From JBEVNX01 sp040507895 (GTDB lineage: Bacteria; Desulfobacterota; Binatia; JACPRU01): 27,312 bases of DNA. Of the stretch, positions 13,628 through 21,110 are shown in pieces; positions within the stretch are counted from its first letter, which is position 1; the number at the start of each line of letters is the position of its first letter. The notes beneath the pieces were generated by a model. The model did not search any database. It had not been told where the DNA came from and saw only the letters and a program-made list of their open reading frames with translations. Location: the NCBI GenBank assembly GCA_040507895.1, contig JBEVNX010000146.1:1-27312 (forward strand). Direction: 5' to 3'. Position numbers and translations under genes: made by a program.

Positions 13628-15277
13628 TCAGACGGATACCGAATCCTTGCGGAAGTCACTCCGCCCGAGCTTGATGTTGACGAGGGCGGGCTTTCCCGAT
13701 GCCAGGGCTCGCTCGAGGGCCGGGCGAATCTCCTTCGGCTTCTCGACGTATTCCCCATGCCCGCCGAGCGCTTCGACGACGCGATCGTAGCGCGTGTACG
13801 AGAGCGCCGTCGCAGGGGTGCGGTCCGGTCCGTAGATCTGCTCCTGGCCGCGGCGGATCTGCATCCAGCCCGCGTCGTTGCCGACCACCCCCACGACTTG
13901 GATCTTCTGACGAACCATCGCTTCGAACTCCATGGCGTGGAGGCCGAACGCGCCGTCTCCATAGAGGATGATGACGTTGCTCTTGGGGCGAGCCAGCTTG
14001 GCCGCCATGGCGTAGCCTGGGCCGACACCGAGCGTGCCAAGCGGACCGGGGTCGAGCCACTGCCCGGGCTTTCGCGGCCGCACGGTGTACGCGGCCGTGC
14101 CGACGAAGTCTCCTCCGTCGCCGACGATGATCGTGTCGTCGTCGACGACGGCGTCGATCTCGCGGCACGCCCGCAATGGATCGATCGGCTCGGCCTCCGA
14201 CCGCATCGAGGGCTGCATCTTCTCCCACTTGTCGTCCTCGCGCTCGCGAAGCCCCTTCACCCACGATTGCGCGACGGCCTTCTGGTAGCGATGAGCCTCG
14301 GCGAGCTCGGTGAGCTGCGACATCACGATGCCTGTGTCGCCGATGATGCCGACCTCGCAGGCACGGTTGCGTCCGAGCTCGGAGCCGTCGAGGTCGACCT
14401 GGATCAGCTTGGCTTTGGGATTGACGTGCGACTCGCGGCCGTAGCCGATGCGAAAGTCGAGCGGCGTACCGAAGATGACCACGACGTCGGCGCCCTTCAG
14501 CGCCTCTTTGCGCGTCTGCTGGAAGAAATACGGATGACCGGGCGGCAGGCTGCCGCGCGCGGCGCCGTTGACGTAAACAGGCATGCCGAACGTATCCACG
14601 AACTTCGGGTACGCCTCGCGTCGGCGCGACCACCAATACTGGCTACCGACGATGGCCATCGGCCGCTCGGCGGATTGGAGCAGCGCGAACGCTCGCTCGA
14701 CAGCCCGGGGATCGCCGGCCATGCCTGCCTCGGTGCGGTACTGGGTCGGAAACACCGCCTCTGCCTCGTCTACTAGCTCGAACAGCAAATCGAGCGGCAT
14801 CTCTAGAAACACCGGCCCCGGTACGTTGGTCGTGGCCTTGCGAAAGGCCGTGGCGACATACTCCCCGAGCCGCTTGGCCGTCGGGACGCTGACGGCCCAC
14901 TTGGTGATCGGCCGCATCAGCTCGACGTGGTTCATGTCCTGCAGAGAGCCCATGTCGACGAAGACGCGAGGGCCCTGCCCGCCGATGATCAGCATCGGCA
15001 CGTTGGCGCGATGCGCGCTCGCCACCGCGGTCACCGCGTCCGTCAATCCGGGCCCCGCCGTGACGATCGCCACTCCGGGCTGACCCGTGACGCGGGCCCA
15101 GCCATCGGCCGCGTGCCCCGCCGTCTGCTCGTGACGTACGTCGATGACGCGAATGCCCTCGTCGAGGCAACCGTCATAGATGGACATCACGTGTCCGCCG
15201 CAGAGGGTGAAGACGAACGGGACGTTCTCGGCGCGCAGCGCGCGGGCCACTACCTTCCCGCCGTGGATGTTTCCCAT
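13628..15277 (-). CDS. Thiamine diphosphate enzyme of the ILVBL / 2-hydroxyacyl-CoA lyase group
   Basis: The 549-residue protein has the three-domain layout of acetolactate-synthase-type enzymes. The N-terminal pyrimidine-binding domain has FTLCGGHVMSIYDGC and the activating Glu50 in DVRHEQTAGHAADGWAR. The central domain spans about 190-340. The C-terminal domain has the diphosphate-binding stretch starting GDGAFGLHAMEFEAM (440-454) and ending at Asn467 in VVGNDAGW. The GGH motif and ITAGPGLT-like part (IVTAGPGLTDAVTAV) look closest to ILVBL/HACL2, a 2-hydroxyacyl-CoA lyase, rather than to IlvB; there is no IlvN small subunit nearby. A role in carbon-carbon cleavage of 2-hydroxyacyl-CoA or 2-keto acids is inferred. 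The start ATG at 15277 is preceded by AGGGAGGG at a slightly long distance; the open frame continues upstream without conserved sequence. Confidence 0.85.
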   Translation of the reverse strand: MGNIHGGKVVARALRAENVPFVFTLCGGHVMSIYDGCLDEGIRVIDVRHEQTAGHAADGWARVTGQPGVAIVTAGPGLTDAVTAVASAHRANVPMLIIGGQGPRVFVDMGSLQDMNHVELMRPITKWAVSVPTAKRLGEYVATAFRKATTNVPGPVFLEMPLDLLFELVDEAEAVFPTQYRTEAGMAGDPRAVERAFALLQSAERPMAIVGSQYWWSRRREAYPKFVDTFGMPVYVNGAARGSLPPGHPYFFQQTRKEALKGADVVVIFGTPLDFRIGYGRESHVNPKAKLIQVDLDGSELGRNRACEVGIIGDTGIVMSQLTELAEAHRYQKAVAQSWVKGLREREDDKWEKMQPSMRSEAEPIDPLRACREIDAVVDDDTIIVGDGGDFVGTAAYTVRPRKPGQWLDPGPLGTLGVGPGYAMAAKLARPKSNVIILYGDGAFGLHAMEFEAMVRQKIQVVGVVGNDAGWMQIRRGQEQIYGPDRTPATALSYTRYDRVVEALGGHGEYVEKPKEIRPALERALASGKPALVNIKLGRSDFRKDSVSV

Positions 15278-15431
15278 TCCTGAACGACCCTCCCTGCGGT
15301 TCGACCGTGCCCGGTCGCGGCCGCGGCGGACTATAGCCACAGGTTCCCAGACTGGCAACGGTCGGCGGCGACGATGCGAAGCCTCGCGGATCGGCTTGCG
15401 GCCTGCGTCGACCGGGCTTACCTTCGAGTCG

Positions 15432-16517
15432 ATGCACGCGCCCGCATACGAAGCACGGTGGTGGCGGCCACTCGAGAACGGAAAGCTTCTCTGCACGCTG
15501 TGCCCGCGCCTGTGCGAGATCCCCGAAGGCAAGGCCGGCTTCTGCTACATCCGCAAGAACGTCGGTGGCCGGCTGCAGAGCCTCGGCTACGGCAAGTCGA
15601 CCGGGTTCGCGGTCGATCCGGTCGAGAAGAAGCCGCTGAACCACTTCCTGCCGGGCACCACGGTGCTTTCGTTCGGCACCGCCGGATGCAACCTCGGATG
15701 CAAGTTCTGCCAGAACTGGGACATCAGCAAGGCGCGCATCGACGAGCGCCGCAGCGAAGAAGGATCGCCGGAGGAGATCGTCGATCTCGCGCTGCGCAGC
15801 GGCTGCACAGGCATCGCCTACACCTACAACGACCCGGTGATTTGGGCGGAGTATGCGATCGACATCGCCGCGGCCGCCCGCGAAGCGGGCTTGAAGAACG
15901 TGTTCGTCTCGGCCGGTTACGTGACCGCTGAGGCGAGGCCCGAGATCTTTCGCTACATGGACGCGACCAACATCGACCTCAAAGCCTTCACCGAGGACTT
16001 CTACCGCCACGTCACGCTGTCGCACCTCGAGCCGGTGCGCGAAACGCTCGTGTGGTTGAAGCACGAGAGCGAGGTCTGGCTGGAGATCACCACGCTGCTG
16101 ATCCCGGGACGCAACGACTCCGACCGGGAAATCACCGAGGAGTGCGAGTGGATCGCCGGAGCTCTCGGATCGGACGTTCCGGTGCACTTCACCGCGTTCC
16201 ACCCGGACTTTAAGATGACGGATCTCCCGCGCACGCCGGCTTCGACGTTGCGGCGCGCAAGAGACATCGCGAAGCGTTGCGGCCTACAATACGCCTACGT
16301 CGGCAACGTGCACGATGCCGAAGGACAGACGACGTTCTGCCCCGGTTGCGGGAGCGCCCTCATCCGTCGCGACTGGCATGCGATCGCGTCGTACCGTCTC
16401 GACGGCGACCGTTGCCCGGACTGCGGCGCCGAGATTCCCGGCCTCTTTCACGCCGGTGATCACTCCGCCGGTTCCTGGCGCACGGGCGGCGGCCGCTGGC
16501 GCGTCTCGCTCTCGTGA
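15432..16517 (+). CDS. amrS: AmmeMemoRadiSam system radical SAM enzyme
   Basis: The 361-residue protein is a radical SAM enzyme related to pyruvate formate-lyase activases and of the AmrS type. Residues 21-38 hold a four-cysteine N-terminal motif (LCTLCPRLCEI, then GFC). The cluster motif CNLGCKFCQNW gives Cys86, Cys90 and Cys93, which bind the 4Fe-4S cluster with SAM. AYTYNDPVIWAEY and DLKAFTEDFYR are typical of this group. A C-terminal zinc-ribbon-like part has CPGC at 303-306 and CPDC at 328-331. In other genomes it accompanies an AMMECR1 protein and a Memo-like protein, but neither is in this window. The product of the system is not established. I chose the ATG at 15432, which fits homologues; the upstream open frame lies in the divergent promoter region. 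Only a weak ribosome site is seen. Confidence 0.9.
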   Translation: MHAPAYEARWWRPLENGKLLCTLCPRLCEIPEGKAGFCYIRKNVGGRLQSLGYGKSTGFAVDPVEKKPLNHFLPGTTVLSFGTAGCNLGCKFCQNWDISKARIDERRSEEGSPEEIVDLALRSGCTGIAYTYNDPVIWAEYAIDIAAAAREAGLKNVFVSAGYVTAEARPEIFRYMDATNIDLKAFTEDFYRHVTLSHLEPVRETLVWLKHESEVWLEITTLLIPGRNDSDREITEECEWIAGALGSDVPVHFTAFHPDFKMTDLPRTPASTLRRARDIAKRCGLQYAYVGNVHDAEGQTTFCPGCGSALIRRDWHAIASYRLDGDRCPDCGAEIPGLFHAGDHSAGSWRTGGGRWRVSLS

Positions 16518-16622
16518 ACGACTCCGGAATCGTGCCGTGAGGCGTGGCCCTCGCCCTCGGCGACGACTGCCTTCTCCTTTGTTACTATTCCCTCACGCCC
16601 GAGACGGAAGGAGAGAGGAACG

Positions 16623-17063
16623 ATGCTGCGAGAGTTCAAGGAGTTCGCCATGCGAGGCAACGTCATCGACATGGCGGTCGGAGTCATCATCGGCGCGGCC
16701 TTCGGCAAGATTGTCTCGTCGCTCACCAACGACGTGCTGATGCCACCCATCGGCCTGTTGCTCGGCAAGGTCGACTTCTCGAACCTCTACTTGAACCTGT
16801 CGGGCTCCGCGTACCCGAGTCTCGCCGAAGCCAAGAAGGCGGGTGCCGCCACCATCAACTACGGCATCTTCATCAACACGGTCATCGATTTCGTGATCGT
16901 CGCCTTCATGATCTTCCTGCTGATCCGGCAGATCAATCGGTTCTTGGTACCGGCACCTACCCAGCCCGCCGCTCCGACCACGAAGGATTGCCCGTACTGC
17001 TTGTCGCAGATCCCGGCCAAGGCGACGCGCTGTGCGCACTGCACCTCGCAGCTGCAGCCCTGA
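16623..17063 (+). CDS. mscL: Large-conductance mechanosensitive channel with C-terminal zinc ribbon
   Basis: MscL opens under membrane tension and releases solutes during hypo-osmotic shock. The N-terminal amphipathic helix (LREFKEFAMRGNVIDMAVG), first transmembrane helix to about residue 43 (GVIIGAAFGKIVSSLTNDVLM) and second helix at about 78-102 (INYGIFINTVIDFVIVAFMI) are all present. The protein is 146 residues. After the second helix, a Pro/Thr linker leads to CPYC at 123-126 and CAHC at 137-140, a four-cysteine zinc-ribbon-like tail where standard MscL has a helical bundle. An equivalent cysteine tail occurs in some MscL proteins of other bacteria, to my knowledge. AAGGAGAGAGG precedes the ATG. 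A possible terminator lies just downstream, and the next gene converges on this one. Confidence 0.96.
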   Translation: MLREFKEFAMRGNVIDMAVGVIIGAAFGKIVSSLTNDVLMPPIGLLLGKVDFSNLYLNLSGSAYPSLAEAKKAGAATINYGIFINTVIDFVIVAFMIFLLIRQINRFLVPAPTQPAAPTTKDCPYCLSQIPAKATRCAHCTSQLQP

Positions 17064-17072
17064 ACGAAAGCG

Positions 17073-17108
17073 GGGTCAGACGGCGTCCGACCCTCTTCTC
17101 GGCTTTTT
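17073..17108 (+). terminator. Possible terminator between mscL and thiolase gene
   Basis: Bases 17073-17093 form an interrupted inverted repeat: GGGTC pairs with GACCC and GAC with GTC around a GGC loop, with one A/C mismatch. A T-rich stretch follows, with five T at 17104-17108. It sits 10 bases after the mscL stop and 7 bases before the thiolase stop on the other strand. The T-run is some 10 bases from the stem, so its strength is uncertain. Confidence 0.4.
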
Positions 17109-17114
17109 CGGTCC

Positions 17115-18347
17115 TCAGATCCGCTCGAGGATCGTGGTGATCCCCATCCCGCCGCCGATGCACATCGTGACGAGGCCGGTGGTGAAGTCGCGCCGCTCGA
17201 GTTCGTCGAGCACCGTGCCGATCAACATCGCGCCGGTCGCGCCGAGCGGATGGCCAAGAGCGATGGCGCCGCCGTTCACGTTCACTTTGTCGTGCGGGAT
17301 GTGGAGATCGCGCATGACCTTCAGCGGCACCGCCGCGAAGGCCTCGTTGATCTCGACGAGGTCGACGTCACCGATCGTCATCTTCGCTTTCTTCAGGCAG
17401 CGCTCGGTTGCGGGCACGGGTGCGGTCAACATGATCACCGGCTCGGCGCCGCACGTGGCGGTGGCGACGATGCGCGCGCGGGGCTTCCAGCCGTGCGCCT
17501 TGGCATAGTCCGGCGAAGCGAGCAGCACCGCTCCGGCCCCGTCGACGATGCCGCTCGAGTTGCCGGCCGTATGTACGTGGCTCACGCTCTCGATCTGCGG
17601 GTAGGCCTTCACAGCCTTCTCGTCGAACGTCATCGTACCGTCCTTCATTCGGTACGCACCCATCTTGACGAACGACGGCTCGAGCTTGCCGAGGGTCTCG
17701 AGCGTGGTATCCAGGCGCGGATACTCGTCTCGGTCGAGCACGACCTCGCCGGCGAGACTCTTCACCGGTACCAGGCTCTTGGCGAAGCGTCCGCCCTCCA
17801 TTGCAGTCTTGCAGCGCTTCTGGGAATCGACCGCGAAGCGATCGCAGTCCTCGCGGGAGAATCCTTCCAGGGTCGCGATGACGTCGGCCGAGACTCCCTG
17901 CGGCACCAGCGCGTGAAGCTCACGGAGGTGGCGATTGTGGCCGTCGAGGCCCGATTGGTCGGCGCCCATCGGCACGCGCGACATGCTCTCGACGCCGCCG
18001 CCGATCACCAGGTCCTGCTGGCCGGACATCACGCCCATGGCGGCGAAGTTGACCGCCTGCTGCCCCGAGCCGCAGAAGCGGTTGAGCGACACGCCGGTCG
18101 CCTCGACCGGCCAGCCCGCGGCGAGCACCGACATGCGCGCGATGCAACCTCCCTGCTCGCCGATCTCGGTCACCGTACCGACGACGACGTCCTCGACGTC
18201 GCGGGGCTCGAGAGCGTTGCGCGCCACCAATGCGTTCAGTGTCTGCGCGAACAGCTCCTGCGGGTGAATCTCGCGTAGCGCGCCGCTCTCCTTCTTGCCG
18301 CGGCCGCGCGGGGTCCTCACGCAATCGATGATCCAGGTGTCTGGCAT
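17115..18347 (-). CDS. Acetyl-CoA acetyltransferase / 3-ketoacyl-CoA thiolase
   Basis: The 410-residue thiolase cleaves 3-ketoacyl-CoA with CoA, or condenses two acetyl-CoA in reverse. The three catalytic parts are intact: the nucleophile Cys92 in LNRFCGSGQQAV, His366 in NVNGGAIALGHPLGATG, and Cys396 in VTMCIGGGMG; NEAFA is at 334-338. The length is normal. The start ATG at 18347 has GAGGAGAGG just upstream; the open frame extends further as a shadow of the next gene region. No partner beta-oxidation genes lie beside it here, so degradative (FadA-like) versus biosynthetic (AtoB-like) use is not decided. A plausible but weak promoter, with TTGCAA as the -35, lies within about 60-70 bases upstream of the start. 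Confidence 0.93.
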   Translation of the reverse strand: MPDTWIIDCVRTPRGRGKKESGALREIHPQELFAQTLNALVARNALEPRDVEDVVVGTVTEIGEQGGCIARMSVLAAGWPVEATGVSLNRFCGSGQQAVNFAAMGVMSGQQDLVIGGGVESMSRVPMGADQSGLDGHNRHLRELHALVPQGVSADVIATLEGFSREDCDRFAVDSQKRCKTAMEGGRFAKSLVPVKSLAGEVVLDRDEYPRLDTTLETLGKLEPSFVKMGAYRMKDGTMTFDEKAVKAYPQIESVSHVHTAGNSSGIVDGAGAVLLASPDYAKAHGWKPRARIVATATCGAEPVIMLTAPVPATERCLKKAKMTIGDVDLVEINEAFAAVPLKVMRDLHIPHDKVNVNGGAIALGHPLGATGAMLIGTVLDELERRDFTTGLVTMCIGGGMGITTILERI

Positions 18348-18448
18348 GGTCCTCTCCTCGGGTTTCGGCGATGATGAAGAAGCCGTCTGGGTTAGCCCGA
18401 AGCTCGGACGGTTGCAATCGACCCGTGCGCCCAGAAGCAGCCGAAGCG

Positions 18449-18646
18449 TCAGCGAAGCGGCCGGACGTCCTTGTACTTCTCGCGCGAGCCTTCGACCAGC
18501 TGCTTCACGACTCGCTCCGCTTCGCGGTCCATCCGGCTCTTGCGGTTGAGAAGCCAAGTCAGCACGACAAACGCCGCGACTGCGCCGACCACGGCCAGCG
18601 GGTGATTCTGCACCCAAAACACCAGGTACGACACCAAGTCCGCCAT
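18449..18646 (-). CDS. Small single-pass membrane protein, unknown function
   Basis: The 65-residue protein has one clear transmembrane helix (about residues 18-33, PLAVVGAVAAFVVLTWLL) followed by a charged, probably helical tail (NRKSRMDREAERVVKQLVEG). I do not recognise a family. The positive charges after the helix suggest a cytosolic tail. The ATG lies 14 bases after the comEC stop on the same strand, so it is likely the last gene of the uvrB-uvrC-comEC run, and it may be expressed with it. The ribosome site (GAGAG) is modest. Confidence 0.65.
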   Translation of the reverse strand: MADLVSYLVFWVQNHPLAVVGAVAAFVVLTWLLNRKSRMDREAERVVKQLVEGSREKYKDVRPLR

Positions 18647-18660
18647 GACAGGCTCTCATG

Positions 18661-21087
18661 CTAGCACAGGACCCCGGCGATCGCGCAAAGAGCCGGGGAA
18701 GCGTCTGCCGTCGACCGCACCTCGAAGCGCTCGCCGTCCGTCGAGACCCACACGGAGCCGTCGCGATCGGTGCGCAGCATTCGCGCCCCTGCCCTCCGGT
18801 AGCGCTCGACTACCGCGGGCTGCGGGAACCCGTACGAATTACCGGCTCCGAGCGAGAAGACCGCAACTTCGGGCCGCGCCCATCGCAGCAGCGCGGAGCC
18901 ACTCGACGTCGCGCTGCCGTGATGGGGCACCTTCAGGACGCTCACCGGCAGGGGCGCGAAGCGCGCCGTGACGGCGTCTTCGCCGGCGGCTTCGACGTCG
19001 CCGGTGAAGAGCAGCAAGTGCCGGCCGAATCGCAAGCGCAGCACCAGCGAAGAATCGTTGGCGGAGACCGACGCGGCATCAGGCGGATGCAGACAATCGA
19101 TCGTCACGCCGCGCCGCGCATGGACGGCCTCGCCTGCGCGCACCACGCGGATGCGACCGCCGCTCGTCCGCACCGAGTCTGCCAGCGCCGCGAGGCGGCC
19201 TTGCTCCGTGGCGGAGGCGCTCATCCAGAGCTCTCGGGGGGCGAATTCGCGGGCGAGGAAGTGGAGCCCTCCCTGATGATCCCAGTCGCCGTGCGTGGCG
19301 ACCAGCACGTCGACGCGACGAATCTTTCGCGACCAAAGGTAGGGCGCGACCACGCGCTCCCCGACGTCGAAGCCGCTGCGACCGAAGCCGCCGCCGTCGA
19401 CGACGAGGACCTCACCGCCCGGCAGCTCGAGGACGGCCGCGTCGCCCTGCCCGACGTCCAAGAATCGCACTCGGAGGCGTGAATCGAGCCAGCGCTCGCG
19501 GACCCACCAGGCACCGTCGAGCGCCAAGGCCCCGAGGGCGATCGCCGCTACGATCGGACGCCGGCGTGGGGCGATCCACGGCAAAGAGAGCAGCACGTAT
19601 GCGATGCCGAGCTCAGCGAGTGTCGGCGTCGGCACGCGAATGCTCGCCATCGGCAAGGCCGCGGCCGCAGCTGCTCCCCAGCGCAGCGAGGCCAGCGGCC
19701 AGTAGGCGAGACCGAACGCAGCGCGTGCACACGGCTCCGAAACGAGCGATGCCGCCGCGCCCGCGAGGCCGAGCACGGTGGCTGGGGTTCCGGCGATCGG
19801 AACCAGAATCGGATTCGTGAGCAGCCCGATCGGCGTCAGGCGGTTGAAGTGGAACGCGACGAGCGGCGACGTACCGAGGAGGGCGGCTGCGGAGACGACC
19901 AGCGCGAGCGCCATCACGTCGACGAATCTGCGCGCCGGGGTCGGCGGTGCGATCGGCCGCGGGCGCGCCGACCACGCCTGGCCGGCCACGATCAATGCCA
20001 ACACGGAGGCGAACGAGAGCTGGAACGAGACTTCGAGCACCGCGCCCGGGGACGTCAGCGCGATTCCGCCAGCGGCCAGCGCGAGAACCCGCAACGGGCT
20101 CACTTCGCGACCCAGGACAAGGCTCGACACGCCGAGCGCCGTCATCGCCACGGAGCGGGCCGCGGGCACGCTCAGGCCGGCAAGCGCCGCATAGATCGCC
20201 GCCGGCGGCAAGGCGCCAAGGGCCGCAAGCGCGCGCACGTCTCCATGAAGGAGTAACCATTCGCTGCGCGAAAGCATCCAGCGCGTGGCGGCTAAGACGA
20301 TTCCCCAGACGAGCGCGATGTGTAGACCGGAGACCGACAGCAGGTGGGCTAGCCCCGCGGTCGTGATCGCGGTCCAGTCTTCGGCGGCGACCGAGGCCTC
20401 ATCCCCGACGACCAGGGCCCGCATCAGTCCCGCCTCACGCGGGGGTAGCGACGTGGCGATGATCCGACCGATGCGCTGCCGCTCGCGCTCGAGGCGCGAC
20501 ACCTCGGGCGCGCTTCTGAGCCGGGTGATGCCTCGACCGCTCGCGTAGCCTGTGGCCCAGACCCCGCGCCGTGCCAACCGCTCGGCGTATGTGTACGTCC
20601 TCGGGTTCGCGAAATCCCGCGGCCGGCGGAGGCTGGCATGCAGGCGCAGGCGCTCGCCGACGCCGAGGTCGCCGGCCGCATCCCCGATCGTGAGCAAGAT
20701 GTAGCCGCAGATCCGCTCGGGATCGTGGCCGGGCAGACGCGCCTCGGCTCGAAACCGAATGCCGTCGCGGACGAAGCTCGGCGCTTCGACGACCTCCGCT
20801 TCGATCCACCGCTTGGTCACGCCGTCCAGCGGAGGCACGAAGCAGTCGCCTTCGGGGGGCCCGACGCCGCGCGACGCCAGCCAAAGACCCACGACCACCG
20901 CTGCGAAGCACTTGAGGGTGGAGGCTGCGGCGGAGTGCCGCAGCAGTGTCGAGGCCGCTGCCGCGGCCGTCGCGGCCAGGGCGTCGGTCGCGCCGCACCG
21001 GAGCCAAGCCGACAGCGACTGCCCGAGGAGCAGGCCGATCGCGAGCGCGATCACCACGGCGTCCCCGCTCGGCTCGCGAGCGGGCAC
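18661..21087 (-). CDS. comEC: ComEC/Rec2-type DNA internalization channel protein
   Basis: ComEC forms the inner-membrane channel for single-stranded DNA during natural transformation. The 808-residue protein has the full architecture: N-terminal hydrophobic helices, a soluble OB-like region (about 90-200, WIEAEVVEAPSFV and later GVGERLRLHASLRRP), the competence transmembrane core including LLSVSGLHIALVWG, and a C-terminal metallo-beta-lactamase-like domain from about 539. That domain has FLDVGQGDAAVLELPGG, the metal motif THGDWDHQGG (His599, Asp601, Asp603, His604), FTGDVE, and HHGS near 722. The MBL domain is thought to degrade the second DNA strand in some species. The start is a GTG at 21087, 23 bases after uvrC. 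No other competence gene such as comEA or pilus genes is in the window. Confidence 0.93.
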   Translation of the reverse strand: MPAREPSGDAVVIALAIGLLLGQSLSAWLRCGATDALAATAAAAASTLLRHSAAASTLKCFAAVVVGLWLASRGVGPPEGDCFVPPLDGVTKRWIEAEVVEAPSFVRDGIRFRAEARLPGHDPERICGYILLTIGDAAGDLGVGERLRLHASLRRPRDFANPRTYTYAERLARRGVWATGYASGRGITRLRSAPEVSRLERERQRIGRIIATSLPPREAGLMRALVVGDEASVAAEDWTAITTAGLAHLLSVSGLHIALVWGIVLAATRWMLSRSEWLLLHGDVRALAALGALPPAAIYAALAGLSVPAARSVAMTALGVSSLVLGREVSPLRVLALAAGGIALTSPGAVLEVSFQLSFASVLALIVAGQAWSARPRPIAPPTPARRFVDVMALALVVSAAALLGTSPLVAFHFNRLTPIGLLTNPILVPIAGTPATVLGLAGAAASLVSEPCARAAFGLAYWPLASLRWGAAAAAALPMASIRVPTPTLAELGIAYVLLSLPWIAPRRRPIVAAIALGALALDGAWWVRERWLDSRLRVRFLDVGQGDAAVLELPGGEVLVVDGGGFGRSGFDVGERVVAPYLWSRKIRRVDVLVATHGDWDHQGGLHFLAREFAPRELWMSASATEQGRLAALADSVRTSGGRIRVVRAGEAVHARRGVTIDCLHPPDAASVSANDSSLVLRLRFGRHLLLFTGDVEAAGEDAVTARFAPLPVSVLKVPHHGSATSSGSALLRWARPEVAVFSLGAGNSYGFPQPAVVERYRRAGARMLRTDRDGSVWVSTDGERFEVRSTADASPALCAIAGVLC

Positions 21088-21110
21088 CCGAGGATGGCGC
21101 GTTCAGCGTA

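Noticed and set aside
13061..14776. 571-codon plus-strand open frame opposite the CinA-like and thiamine-diphosphate genes
   Set aside because: It is antisense to two well-supported genes and shows no family motif.
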